Source of the DNA: Gnetum montanum
Taxonomy: Eukaryota; Streptophyta; Gnetopsida; Gnetales; Gnetaceae
Reading direction: 5' to 3'
Length of the DNA: 30,635 nt
Assembly: GCA_015680685.1 (NCBI GenBank)
Contig: MNCI01015694.1
Span: forward strand, 210,754-241,388
Position 1 is the first letter of the stretch. Every line of letters starts with the position of its first letter. The position numbers and the translations under genes were made by a program. Below the pieces are notes generated by a model. That model was not told the DNA's origin, ran no database searches, and saw nothing but the letters and a program-made list of their open reading frames with translations. Shown one piece after another: positions 21,801 to 30,635 of this stretch.

Positions 21801-22393
21801 TAAAAGACTCTAGATTGATTTCCAAACATGAATACTCACTTCTAAGACCCGTATGATACATTGAGGATGATACAAACATAAAGAAGGCAAGATGGCATTC
21901 TCATTAAATTGTATAACCTTTAGGTTGTTGCATGATTATTTTTTCATTTTCATGAAGAAATGTAGTCTTAGCATTCATTTGATCAAGCTTAAGATTGAAA
22001 GCACCCATAAAAAACAATAACAATCTTATATATGTTAGCTATAATGTCCCTACTAATTATCTATAAAATCCTATAAATAACTAATAGAAATGCTACAAAA
22101 TCCCAAGGATTTGGATTAACCTTGATTTAATAATTTATTATGTAGTCATAAATAACTAAAAATTATCAATTAGATGCATAAATATAGTAGAGTAATATAA
22201 CATGACAAAATTTCTTATTACTTGCATAAATAATTAAATAAAATTAATTTAAAGAAAAATGAAGATTAGCACTACCACAAAAATGTAGATGTCAAAAAAT
22301 AGAATAAATTACATAATTAAAAATTATGGAAAAATAAAATTCCAACAACCCACATTTCATCTTAATTAGACATCTAGAGATAAAGATATTCAT
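21801..22393. other. AT-rich spacer between family C and element 3
   Basis: No coding region or repeat recognised. It ends exactly at the LTR of element 3. The adjoining five bases are TTCAT, whose partner would be beyond the right edge. Confidence 0.45.
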
Positions 22394-23241
22394 TGATGAG
22401 TAGTGGGTAGTCCCTCTACCCAACCATACGAATCACAAGAGTTTACACACACTCCAATTGAATTCCATGGACTTATTTACCTAAGTTACCAATATTTCTA
22501 AACAATGAATTACACAGTTGTAAGTTGTTGTCTTCCTAATCCACACTTATCTTGAACTATGCCTATAATTAAGTGTGGTTGAGGCATAAGATGTTTATTT
22601 TTATATTTTTCATTACTTTTCTCCTTGTCACTAGATGATTGAATGAAGATTTAAAAATTAAATTAATTAAATATTTAATTTTCATTAACTAACTATCCTA
22701 ATATGGAGTATCTATTCCCACTTTCCATACACATTTTAAGCCTATATTAATGCTACTAGGTTACCAAGTGTATACTACTGGTTGTACAAAATATCCACTA
22801 CTGGTATTACCAAGTGTTAATATGTTATGCTTGATGTGGTTGTACTCACATGATTATGAATAATAGTATTAATTACTTAAGAACATGAATATAAATTTCA
22901 TGTAAAGTAAAATATTGAAAAGTAGAATTAAACTAGTCTATGTGCTACAATGAACACAGAAAATCTCAATTTTATTACCATCTATGCAAATGTGTCCAGG
23001 TACATGCGCACTCAAATAAAATGTCATACAATCTCATAAATCCATGTTGCAAGCACTTAGAAAAAAAATATTTTAACTTTTGTGAAAGAAAACTATAACA
23101 ATTTGGATAAGGATAAGAGCTAAAGGTAGGTAATGACTACATCAACATCGACATACCTATGTTAATGCATCCTAGCATGCATCAATGGGGATATGCTGAT
23201 AAGGCTATATTGACATAGCCTATATTAGTGATAGTTCATTA
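22394..23241 (-). repeat. 3' LTR of element 3 (about 848 bp)
   Basis: On the minus strand it begins TAATGAACT (TG decayed to TA, as in element 1) and ends CTACTCATCA, the same terminal signature as family A. The R-U5 portion aligns with the family A LTRs, for example TGTCCAGGTACATGCGCACT near 22994 against TGTCCAAGTACGTCACACT near 5651. The U3 (23100-23241) carries GTCAATATAGCCT, CCATTGATG and TTGATGTAGT instead of the CAATATTG/GATATC palindromes. No good TATA box follows TTGATGTAGT here. Confidence 0.8.
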
Positions 23242-23248
23242 TACCCAC
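23242..23248 (-). promoter_or_regulatory. Polypurine tract of element 3
   Basis: GTGGGTA on the minus strand, directly before the LTR, corresponds to GGGGGTA of elements 1 and 2. Confidence 0.6.
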
Positions 23249-23399
23249 ATGATTGATTGAAAACTTGTCCTCAAGTGAAAAAGATTAGGATTAATTTTCT
23301 TACAAAATTTGAGGAAGTATGGAATTTATTAATAGAAAAATAGATTGACTAACTCTAACTAACTTTGGATGTTGAATTGTATGGTTTTACAAAAAACAA

Positions 23400-26360
23400 G
23401 TCCCCTTTATAAAAAATTTAGATGCATAGACAAAATTGTAGTAGGCACATGTTAAATGGATGGAGGTCTAATGATCTCTCCTACTATGCTTAGAGGTGGA
23501 GGCTCCTATGGCTTAAATGGTCCTTCAACTTGTCTTGGTGCTATTGGTGGCTAAGGTTGTCTTGCTACTTTCTCTAAAAATATGAAAGCATCTAGAAGCG
23601 CTTTTATATTTTCTTCTTTGCTCCATGGAATGTACACAGTCTAGGCTGCTTTATATATATGGGCTAGTGCAAGAATGTCCCATGGACATGGCATCAAAGG
23701 AAACATCTCCTTCACATTCACGAAATAAATTGTGAATGTATTATGTTCAATGTCAAACATTGTTACAAGGTTCTACAACTTTTGGTATTCATTTATCCTC
23801 CTTTCTAGGTTATCAATAATAGATCATTGGTTAGTGAATTTTCTTTTAAGAACTTCAAGCTTCATGTTGGTTGTCTCTAACTTTTGTTTCATCTCTATCT
23901 GGAGCTTGAATTTTTCCTCATAGAGAAGGTAGAAACAAGCAACCTACTTCTCCAACTCTAATCTTGACCTTCATATACTACTGTAAGTAATGCCAAGTTT
24001 GCATATCAGAGGTTGGCAAACTACATATACTATGTCATCTCAATTTGCAACTCATTCAGGAGGATTTCTACCTTATTGTATGCATGCAATCCATCAAAGG
24101 TGAACTGTCAGACATCTCCTCTTTGTTAAAGTTGTTGGAAGGCCTTGTTCATATTTTCCTTTAACAATTTTATTTCATCCTTGTTGAACTCCTTGAGTAA
24201 TCATAGTTGGTCCTTGTAATGATTTTTTACTTGTTAAAATTTTAGGGCCTCATTTTTCCAAGAAACTACCTCAATTACAATGTTTTAGCAAAGAGAAAAA
24301 ACCTTCCCCATCGAGAGATCGCAATTTTCTACTACCAACCTCCTCAAATCCAAGTTCACCTTGGCATGCTACTCCTACTACTAGCATATATACTTGACCA
24401 ATTTTTCCTTTTGCTACTCAACATTTTGCAAGCTGTGATTATTCTTAGTGAGGATCAAGTTCTCCTTATGAATCAATGATAGGTCCTTGTTAGTGTTGTT
24501 GTCCATGGCCTCTAACATGGATGCATTAAAGAACATCATTTATTGTACATTCTTAGCCACCTAATATTTTTTTAAAGCTATTGGAAAGCTTCATCTCATG
24601 TAAGCTCTGGCTTGAGAATGGTAGGTTTAGAGAGATAGGCTCTCAATTTAGCAACTTCGATGACCAATTGTTGATTAGTTTTATTGGCTTTCTCAAGTTG
24701 TGCATTTCTAGTCAATAGTTTGTCCCTTATCTTGAGCAATTGTGATTGGTTTGTAGTGATTTTATCTATAAGATAAAATATCTCTTAAAGTAGTTACCTA
24801 CCTCCAACTAATCTTTCTAACATCTCCTCGTGTTGGACAACATTCATTCGATCACTTCCTACTCTTATAGATGAATGAATGTTTTTCATGATATCAATGT
24901 CTAGTACAGATGCTACATGAGCATTTAGGACCTCTTCTACCCCATCAGCCACCACCTATACCACTATCTCTCGGCCCTTATGTTGCATCACCAAGACTAT
25001 TGCCTTCTCACCTTCCTCCAACATGATGGAGAAGGTCGTAACATTTCATGAAATCTCAAGGAATGTTTATTCAAGAATGGCCATTATAACCTTCTTAGTA
25101 CTTGGAATGGGCCTTATGGATGTCTGGTTCCTCTATGCAAAGATTTGCAGGGTCATTTTACTATCCAACCAACTAATGATTCTTGTGATCTTGTTGAGAT
25201 GACTCATGGCTGGATGATAAACGAATGACTCCCCATCACCTGCAAAAACTTACTATTGTTGAATTTGCTACTCCTAAATTTTTCTAAGTCATTCAATAGT
25301 TGAGAGCATCTATGGTGTAGTCTTTGGGGCTATATGTATTATGGTGGTGGCTCATCCTCTTCTTGTAGCTTTGCCATTATCTTATCCTTCATCATCTTCT
25401 ACAAAGATGTGTTAAGGTTCCAATGGATAACATCATTGGAATAATGAGTTATTCCTTCCCTTTTTTGCAATTTGCAAATTAGACATGGAAAGTAGAGTGT
25501 CTTTCTATTCTTCTCATTTTCCTTGAACTATTTTTCAATCTTTACAAAAATAAGTTTGGGTAGGTTGAGTGAGAATATTTTTCTTAGAGCAATGCATGCC
25601 CTGGTGGAGAAGGTTGTCATCTTACTAGGCCTCACCATCAGGTTTAGGTAATAGGTCACAATATTAAAGTATGTTATCTCCACCTTTATAAGAGAAATGT
25701 ACTTCTTACAGTCAACCCTAAAGCATCACTAGACCCATTCCTTCTTAACCTTTAGGTCCACCTACATTGAAAATTCAGCCAACTTTTTCCTTATGTTGGA
25801 CAGCACAAGGGCCTTTGCTATGGCCTCAATCAATTAAGAAATGGTAATATCCTTGTTTTTCACTGATGCATCCCCTTGTCAGTTGTTCTAGAATAAGTAA
25901 ATCCCCTCCATGTACCATTGTCCATTGTTAGAGAAAATGGACCACAAGGAAGATCCCTGTAGTTGTGTTTAGATCTCCTCTAGTGCTAATTCTAAGAAAA
26001 GGCTAAAGTTCAGCTCCTAGAGGATGGAACTTTGGACCTCCTTAGTTTTGATGTATTCTAAATAGACCTATTTTAGGGTGACCTCCAAGTTATGCCTTGG
26101 CCTTGGAGCCTTGTCCTACCTAAATTGGCCTACTTCTGTAATCAAAATCTACTTGACATATTACACTTTAGGTTCCTCCTAAACAGGTCCAATAGCATGT
26201 GTGACCTTAACCACTTACTTTTGAGGTTATGGTTGCTACTATTGTTGGTTCCTTCCTCCTTGGGATCACTTTCCCTAGGCTATGAAGACCCTCCCACTTG
26301 TGATCCTCATTTTGATGTCATCTATGATCACAAACCTAACCCATGATTAGCTTTTTAGTT
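23400..26360 (-). pseudogene. ORF2 of element 3: coiled-coil protein of unknown function, decayed
   Basis: Homologous to ORF2 of element 2, at the same place before the polypurine tract. Matching blocks lie in the N-terminal third (about 25460-25960). FNFSLFLEL corresponds to FNFGSFTKF, a GQWYMEGIYLF stretch corresponds to a GDLYLGETYQFW stretch, and YFNIVTYYLNL and KLAEFS lie nearby. The rest (25300-23600) is rich in E, K, L, N and Q with heptad-like spacing and is probably coiled coil. Frequent stops and shifts prevent a clean translation, and the start cannot be fixed; coding character fades near 26360. Two diverged elements retaining the same extra gene argues that it once mattered to the element. 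No enzyme motif or membrane segment was recognised. Confidence 0.65.
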
Positions 26361-26788
26361 CATAACCTCTAGTTATTTGGATATCTTCCTTTCTAGATCA
26401 GTTTATGTTTAGTTATTGGGTGTTAAGAGATGATCATTTAAGTGCTTTTGTGTGATCTTGGCTAGGTGTATTATTTTTTTTAGTTATTGAGGTTTTTTTG
26501 TTGGTCTTAACCCTTTATGGTGAATAATTTAATATTATTTTAATGGTTTGATCATGGTGAGTTAGAAAAATTTCAAAAAATTTTCTAAGAACAAACCAAA
26601 GAATTTTGTCCCCCATGACATAAAGCTTACCTACCATAGCTCAAGGGTCAACAAATGGGTAAAATTGGATAAGCGGTTCATGCGTTAGGAGGCTCAAAAG
26701 ATTCTTATGCTCTAAAAAGCTACAAAAACTCCTCTAGCTATTTGGGAAAATGGTGAAAATGAGCTAAGTATCATGCATATACATAGAC

Positions 26789-26853
26789 TTTTTATACTAC
26801 ATCAATGAGGCTATATTGACTCATCCCACTACATCAATGGAGCTACATTGATG
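26789..26853 (-). promoter_or_regulatory. Internal promoter-like module upstream of ORF2 (element 3)
   Basis: On the plus strand CATCAATG-GAGCTA-CATTGATG (26832-26853) is a perfect 8-bp inverted repeat. AGGCTATATTGAC (26808-26820) is an exact 13-base copy of LTR positions 23202-23214. ACTACATCAA occurs at 26796-26805, at 26828-26837 and in the LTR at 23136-23145. CATCAATGG (26832-26840) matches 23180-23188. On the minus strand the motifs run into the TATA box TATAAAAA (26796-26789). ORF2 begins about 0.4 kb downstream. Promoter function is inferred. Confidence 0.55.
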
Positions 26854-26899
26854 CATTTATTCTTAGCTATTTTTCACATTAAGAGATGGAGTAATTCTG

Positions 26900-28230
26900 A
26901 AATGGTTTTAGAATGAAACAAGAGCCCAACTGAAGCTAGAAAAATGGATAATAATGATAACAATATAGAAGAGGGTAGGTTTAGATGAGAAGAAGCAATT
27001 TGAGAGGATTTGATCAAAGTTATGATGTTAAATAAAGCAAAACTAGATGATGGAATGCTATCAAGATGATTGATTAAGTAAGTAACCTTTGGTAGGGAGT
27101 TTAACTTAAACTAGACCAAAGGGATGCAACTGGATCCTATCCAAAGTAGACATAAGCCTCTCATGTCCTTGCATACCTTCATCATAAGGATTTTGTGGGC
27201 CCCAAGGATGATGAATTATTAATTTAATTTAAATCCCATACCAATGGAAGAAATTATCCATGGGTTATGTGGTCTAGAAGTAAAACTAGATAATTTCCTA
27301 TGGCATGAGACAATGAGGTGGTAACCCATGAGATGAATAAATGGAAGAGAGGGAGGATGTGAAAGAGGTCATCAGCATCATAGGCACACAAGGTTATTTA
27401 TGGAATTTTTTATTAAGATTATCTAATGTCTATTCATTTCAATTCAAGACCAAGTCATTCCTCTTTTAGTGACCTCACATTGACATATGCCTAATCTACA
27501 TTGATCAAAAGTCTATAACAACTTCATAGGATAACCAAGAGAAGAAGAAAGTAAATAGGACCTTAGCTAGAGAGGTGCCTCAAGCATGGGTAACATGTCT
27601 TTCTAGCCCCATAACTAGTCCTTGTAGCTCATTATTAAGTCTAATAGATGTGCTTTAAATTCCTATTTTCACAAGAACCACATCATGCAAAGACATCCTT
27701 CCTTTTATGGTTGATAAAAGAAGCGATAAGATACTAATGGATTTTTATAGAACTTAAGAATGATGTTGAGAGAAATCATATCAAATCAACTTGAGGTCAC
27801 ATCCTTTTCCATGTCCAGTTGGTCCTTTCCTAGTTTGTTAGGTATCTAGATCATTGAATAATTTTTAACTTTTAATGTGAATGGTCCTTGGGCATCTAAG
27901 ATACTAATTTCTCATACAACAAATGGAATGAACAGTAGATAACATAATCAAAAGACAAAAATTGATCCTTTTGGTTAACCAATCCTTAATAGTGATAAAA
28001 TCTTTTAATAATTACCAAATTTGCTATAGTACTAACAAAATTAAAGGCTTTCCATAAAACTAGATGAAATTAATAAAAAAGACAAGAAAATAAAAAATAC
28101 ATCAATAATCCATAAAATATTCAAGAAAATGAAAAACTTATAAAGAATAGTACAAAACAAAAAGGGTGAAAAATATATTAGCCTCATCAAGGTGTTATTT
28201 TGGATGGTCACCTCCTCCATGACTATGTTA
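26900..28230 (-). other. Conserved non-coding spacer between integrase and ORF2 (element 3)
   Basis: No convincing reading frame. Several blocks match 9500-10900 of element 2 in the same order, including GCATGGGTAACATGTCTTTC near 27584, TTCAAGACCAAGTC near 27443 and ATATTCAAGAAAATGAAAAAC near 28119. Here the spacer follows integrase; in element 2 the same spacer follows gag. Confidence 0.55.
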
Positions 28231-28353
28231 AGAGGAGGAGATCCAAAAAATGCATTGAGCTTATTCTGATGTTGAGGTATTAGTGTTATTGGTTACTCTG
28301 GGTTCTATGAATGGCTTAACTTATTATATGTTGACCAATAGACGTCTATGAGG

Positions 28354-28391
28354 CATAAATGGTTGGTAGATTCATAAATGGTTGGTAGATT
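28354..28391 (-). repeat. Perfect 19-bp tandem duplication at the integrase end
   Basis: CATAAATGGTTGGTAGATT occurs twice without a gap (28354-28372 and 28373-28391). Nineteen is not a multiple of three, so it shifts the frame at the C-terminus of pol. It is probably a post-insertion slippage event. Confidence 0.85.
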
Positions 28392-29420
28392 ATTATCGCA
28401 TTGGATAAAAAATTTACATGTATGATGTAAGGTCCTTTCCATAATGTTTGAAACTTAGTGCATTGTGGCACATGAATGGGATTCCAGTAAAGAACCTTAT
28501 CACCAAGTTGGATTTTAAATCTTCTTATTTGTGGATCATGACATTTTTTGGAGTGTCCCTTCTACATTTCATTCATCATCAAGGCTACTTTTCAGTTCTC
28601 ATCTAACACATTAAGTATCATTAGTCATTCTTTTTATGCTAGATTAATGTTGAGATCAAGCTCATAGGACTTTGTAAGTATAAAAAGTTTGGCTTGGATT
28701 GAAAGTTTTGGTACTTTTCGTACACTAATTCATATGGAGAGTAGCCTATAGGAAGTTTCCAAGTCGAACTATATGCCCAAAGAGCATCATTGAGTTTAGT
28801 ACTCCAATCCTTTCTATATCTACTGATTATTCATGTTAGTATCCTACTAATCTCCCTATTCGTAATTTTAGCTTGACCAATAGCTTGGGGGTGATAGGGG
28901 GTTGTGATTTTATGTTTCATCCCCAAGCGTTGTATTATTTTTTGAAAAGTAAACATAGAAACATATGAAGTGGGTTTCATTATCAAAAATGAGTGCTCTA
29001 GGCATACCAAACCTATTTACCACATGTTGTTATATAAACCAAGCTATAGTGGTGGATCTACAACCTAATATGGCTATAGCTTTAGCACACTTAGTGCAAT
29101 AGTCAACATCAACAATGGTGTAAGCCTTCCTATTGGACATGAGAGTGATCGATCCCATGAAGTCAAAGTCACAGAGGTTGAAAGGCTCCAATGGTTAGAT
29201 CCACTATTAAGACACTTCTATTCATATAGTCATTCCTCCATCCTTTTGACAATACTTACATGAATGGAAAAAATGATGAGCATTCCTAAAGATCATCTAC
29301 AAGAAGTATCTTGTCATGAGGATCTTCGTAGCTATCCTCCTTTATAAATAGTAGCCCCCACAAGAACCCTCATGAGCATCTTAGAGGATGTGCAACTGAT
29401 CATCATCTAGTACATACTAT
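28390..29420 (-). pseudogene. Integrase domain of element 3 pol, decayed
   Basis: The integrase would join element DNA to the chromosome. In order on the minus strand there is an HHCC-type zinc finger (AHEGSCGGYY near 29385; HSCKYCQKDGG near 29250) and a core starting PLEPFNLCDFDFMGSI. The first acidic residue lies in IVDVDYCTK (about 29110), the second in IFDNETHF (about 28980, where SDNG is usual), and the Glu in NREI (about 28865), preceded by ITTPYHPQA. WSTKLNDALWAY and PIGYSPYELVY (about 28800-28720) are typical gypsy landmarks. The C-terminal GPY/F module is seen as GDKVLYWN and WKGPYII (about 28500-28410). A frameshift near 28925 and stops near 29045 and 28830 disable it. A 19-bp duplication marks its end. 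Confidence 0.88.
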
Positions 29421-29639
29421 CAAACCAGGTCATTAGCACAAACCTTCTACATGTTACCTTGGAACTTTATATAATGCTCAACTTAGTGAAGAAACTATTG
29501 TTTCTTCTTATTATTTCATTCTGCTAAAATCTCTTGAGTCAAAAGATAGGATAGGAATTCATCATATTGATTGGTATCTATTAGATCTTGGACTTCAATG
29601 GATTTAGTAAAGATAAGTTCATTTGAAAACTAATCACAT

Positions 29640-30080
29640 AAAGGCTCCTTATCCTCTTTACTATCCCATTGTAACCGAGACAAGTGATCAGTGATCACAT
29701 TCTCAATTTCTTTTCTATCTACCATGGTTAGATCAAATTCTTACAAAATCACCAATCATTGTATGACAAAAGGACTTACCACCAACTTATTGATCAAGAA
29801 ACAAATAGCACTATGATAAATGTGCATAATGATTTTAGATCCAAGCACATAGTAGCTAAATGTTTCCAAGGCATACACCACCACCATGAGCCCTTTCTTA
29901 GTGGTGGTGTAATTTTTTTACGCATCCATAATTATTTTCCTTGCACAATGGATGTAATATGAACATTTTTTATCATCCAATTATGTAAGCACTACTCCTA
30001 ATGCATAGTTGGATCCATCTATCATTATGTAAAATGATCTGGACCAATTTATAACACGCAAAATGGAAGTTTCTATGAGC
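29640..30080 (-). pseudogene. RNase H domain of element 3 pol, decayed
   Basis: RNase H degrades the RNA strand during reverse transcription. The DGSNYALGVVL segment near 30010 carries the first catalytic Asp in the usual D-x-S/A-x-x-x-G-x-V-L setting. Further fragments include KHLATMCLDLKSLCT near 29850, and NVITDHLSRLQ near 29690, the standard gypsy tether sequence (V-A-D-H-L-S-R-L) between RNase H and integrase. The frame changes several times and stops interrupt it. It directly follows reverse transcriptase. Confidence 0.8.
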
Positions 30081-30089
30081 TTTTTCTTC

Positions 30090-30610
30090 CCATTCCTTGG
30101 TCTACTCAAAAGGTACATCCTTCTTTGTTATCTAAACCAATAGTTTAGTGATTTTGAAGAAATTTTTGATGAAGTGCCTATAGTAACTAGTATGTCTAAG
30201 GAATGATCTCATATCCTCTACAATTTGAGGTTTTCTAGTAATTCCTTGGATCACCTATACTTTTTCTAAGTCCACCTTGATTCCATTTCCTAAAATTTGG
30301 TGCCCCTAGTAATGTCTTCATGCATCATCAACTAGCTTTTTTGCTAATTAAGCTGTAAGTTTGTCTTTGCATAGCACTTCAGCACTTGCTCTACATGGTC
30401 TAAGGCTTGCTTAAATTTGGTACCATAGGTGAAGAAGTCATCCAGGAAGACTTCCACACCACTATAGATCTTCTACTAAAAAATGTTAAATACTAGTCAC
30501 TGGAAAGTTGCAGGGGCATTACATGGATCAAAGGGCTTCTTATATGCAAAAGTTACCCAGAGATTTATGAAAGTTATCTTGGCCTGATCTTCTAGTGCTA
30601 TATAAATTTT
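30090..30610 (-). pseudogene. Reverse transcriptase domain of element 3 pol, partial and decayed
   Basis: Only the C-terminal part (palm and thumb) is in the window. EDQAKITF and AYKKPFDPCNAPATFQ (about 30590-30500) are the gypsy block usually read with M-P-F-G-L-C-N-A-P-A-T-F-Q. GVEVFLDDFFTYG (30455-30425) carries the FLDD catalytic Asp pair at 30431-30448. HVEQVLKCYAKTNLQLN follows, then a segment corresponding to the F-L-G-H block and the SFLRHTSYYRHFIKNFSKI motif (about 30205-30160). Several stops and frameshifts occur, the first near 30490. The N-terminus would continue beyond the G run at the window end, where the reading breaks off abruptly in the G-Y-H-Q-I region. Confidence 0.88.
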
Positions 30611-30635
30611 GGGGGGGGGGGGGGGGGGGGGGGGG
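30611..30635. other. 25-base G homopolymer at the window end, probably an artefact
   Basis: Uninterrupted G from 30611 to the end, directly replacing what should be conserved reverse-transcriptase coding sequence. Poly-G is a familiar sequencing artefact, and a contig edge here is plausible. A real homopolymer cannot be excluded. Confidence 0.6.

Larger units (their letters stand above)
22394..30610 (-). mobile_element. 3' part of a pol-bearing gypsy-type element (element 3), relative of element 2
   Basis: On the minus strand the order is reverse transcriptase, RNase H, integrase, spacer, internal promoter-like module, ORF2, polypurine tract and LTR. RT-RNase H-integrase order and the integrase motifs place it in Ty3/gypsy. 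An additional gene between integrase and the 3' LTR recalls Athila-type elements. Gag, protease and the 5' LTR lie beyond the right edge. R-U5, spacer and ORF2 are homologous to element 2, while U3 is not. Stops and frameshifts throughout show it is inactive. It may represent the autonomous partner type for element 2. Confidence 0.85.

Noticed and set aside
26092-26346. Plus-strand 84-codon leucine-rich frame
   Set aside because: Antisense to the start of ORF2 of element 3. The leucine richness reflects the complement of Glu/Lys/Asn-rich coding sequence.
1-30635. CRISPR arrays, bacterial operons, tRNA or rRNA genes
   Set aside because: No regularly spaced repeats, no operon-like frames with ribosome sites and no tRNA cloverleaf were seen. 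The tRNA-like strings are retrotransposon primer sites.

Overview
The window is nuclear DNA from a plant with a large genome, probably a seed plant. The evidence is AT-rich sequence packed with decayed Ty3/gypsy-type LTR retrotransposons, plant-style tRNA primer sites, TATAAATA core promoters and no intact gene. The strongly diverged LTR pair (about one base in ten by eye) suits a genome that removes retrotransposons slowly, such as a gymnosperm. That taxonomic guess is weak. No host gene, tRNA, rRNA or CRISPR array was recognised.

Layout. (1) Positions 1-1784 are the 3' end of a plus-strand family A element (element 1): the end of a coiled-coil gene, a polypurine tract and an LTR. A GC-richer, promoter-like 190 bp at the window edge does not match the rest. 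(2) Positions 1785-5060 hold AT-rich DNA with a dispersed LTR-like repeat (family B). (3) Positions 5066-14137 are a complete minus-strand element (element 2, 9,072 bp): two LTRs with TGATGA/TCATCA-type ends, a perfect 5-bp target duplication CTAAG, a tRNA-Asp-like primer site, a polypurine tract, a gag gene and a second gene (ORF2) for a long coiled-coil protein. No protease, reverse transcriptase or integrase was found, so it looks non-autonomous. (4) Positions 14143-22393 mix degraded repeats: a plus-strand promoter-like module at 16.2-16.4 kb, a second family B copy at 18.6-19.5 kb, and the 5' part of an unrelated gag element (family C) with an initiator-Met primer site. (5) Positions 22394-30610 are the 3' part of element 3, a diverged relative of element 2 on the minus strand. 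It has reverse transcriptase, RNase H, integrase, a spacer, ORF2, polypurine tract and LTR. A 25-base G run ends the window.

Main observation. Elements 2 and 3 share ORF2, the spacer before it and most of the R-U5 part of the LTR, but their U3 promoter motif arrays differ completely. In each element the same family-specific U3 motifs recur internally, next to a TATA box and just upstream of ORF2 (element 2: CAATATTGGGTA and GCGATATT; element 3: GTCAATATAGCCT and CATTGATG/TTGATGTAGT). This suggests that ORF2 is, or was, driven by its own internal promoter that evolves together with the LTR promoter. Comparing the elements also indicates that element 2 arose by loss of pol between gag and the spacer, while keeping gag, the internal promoter and ORF2.
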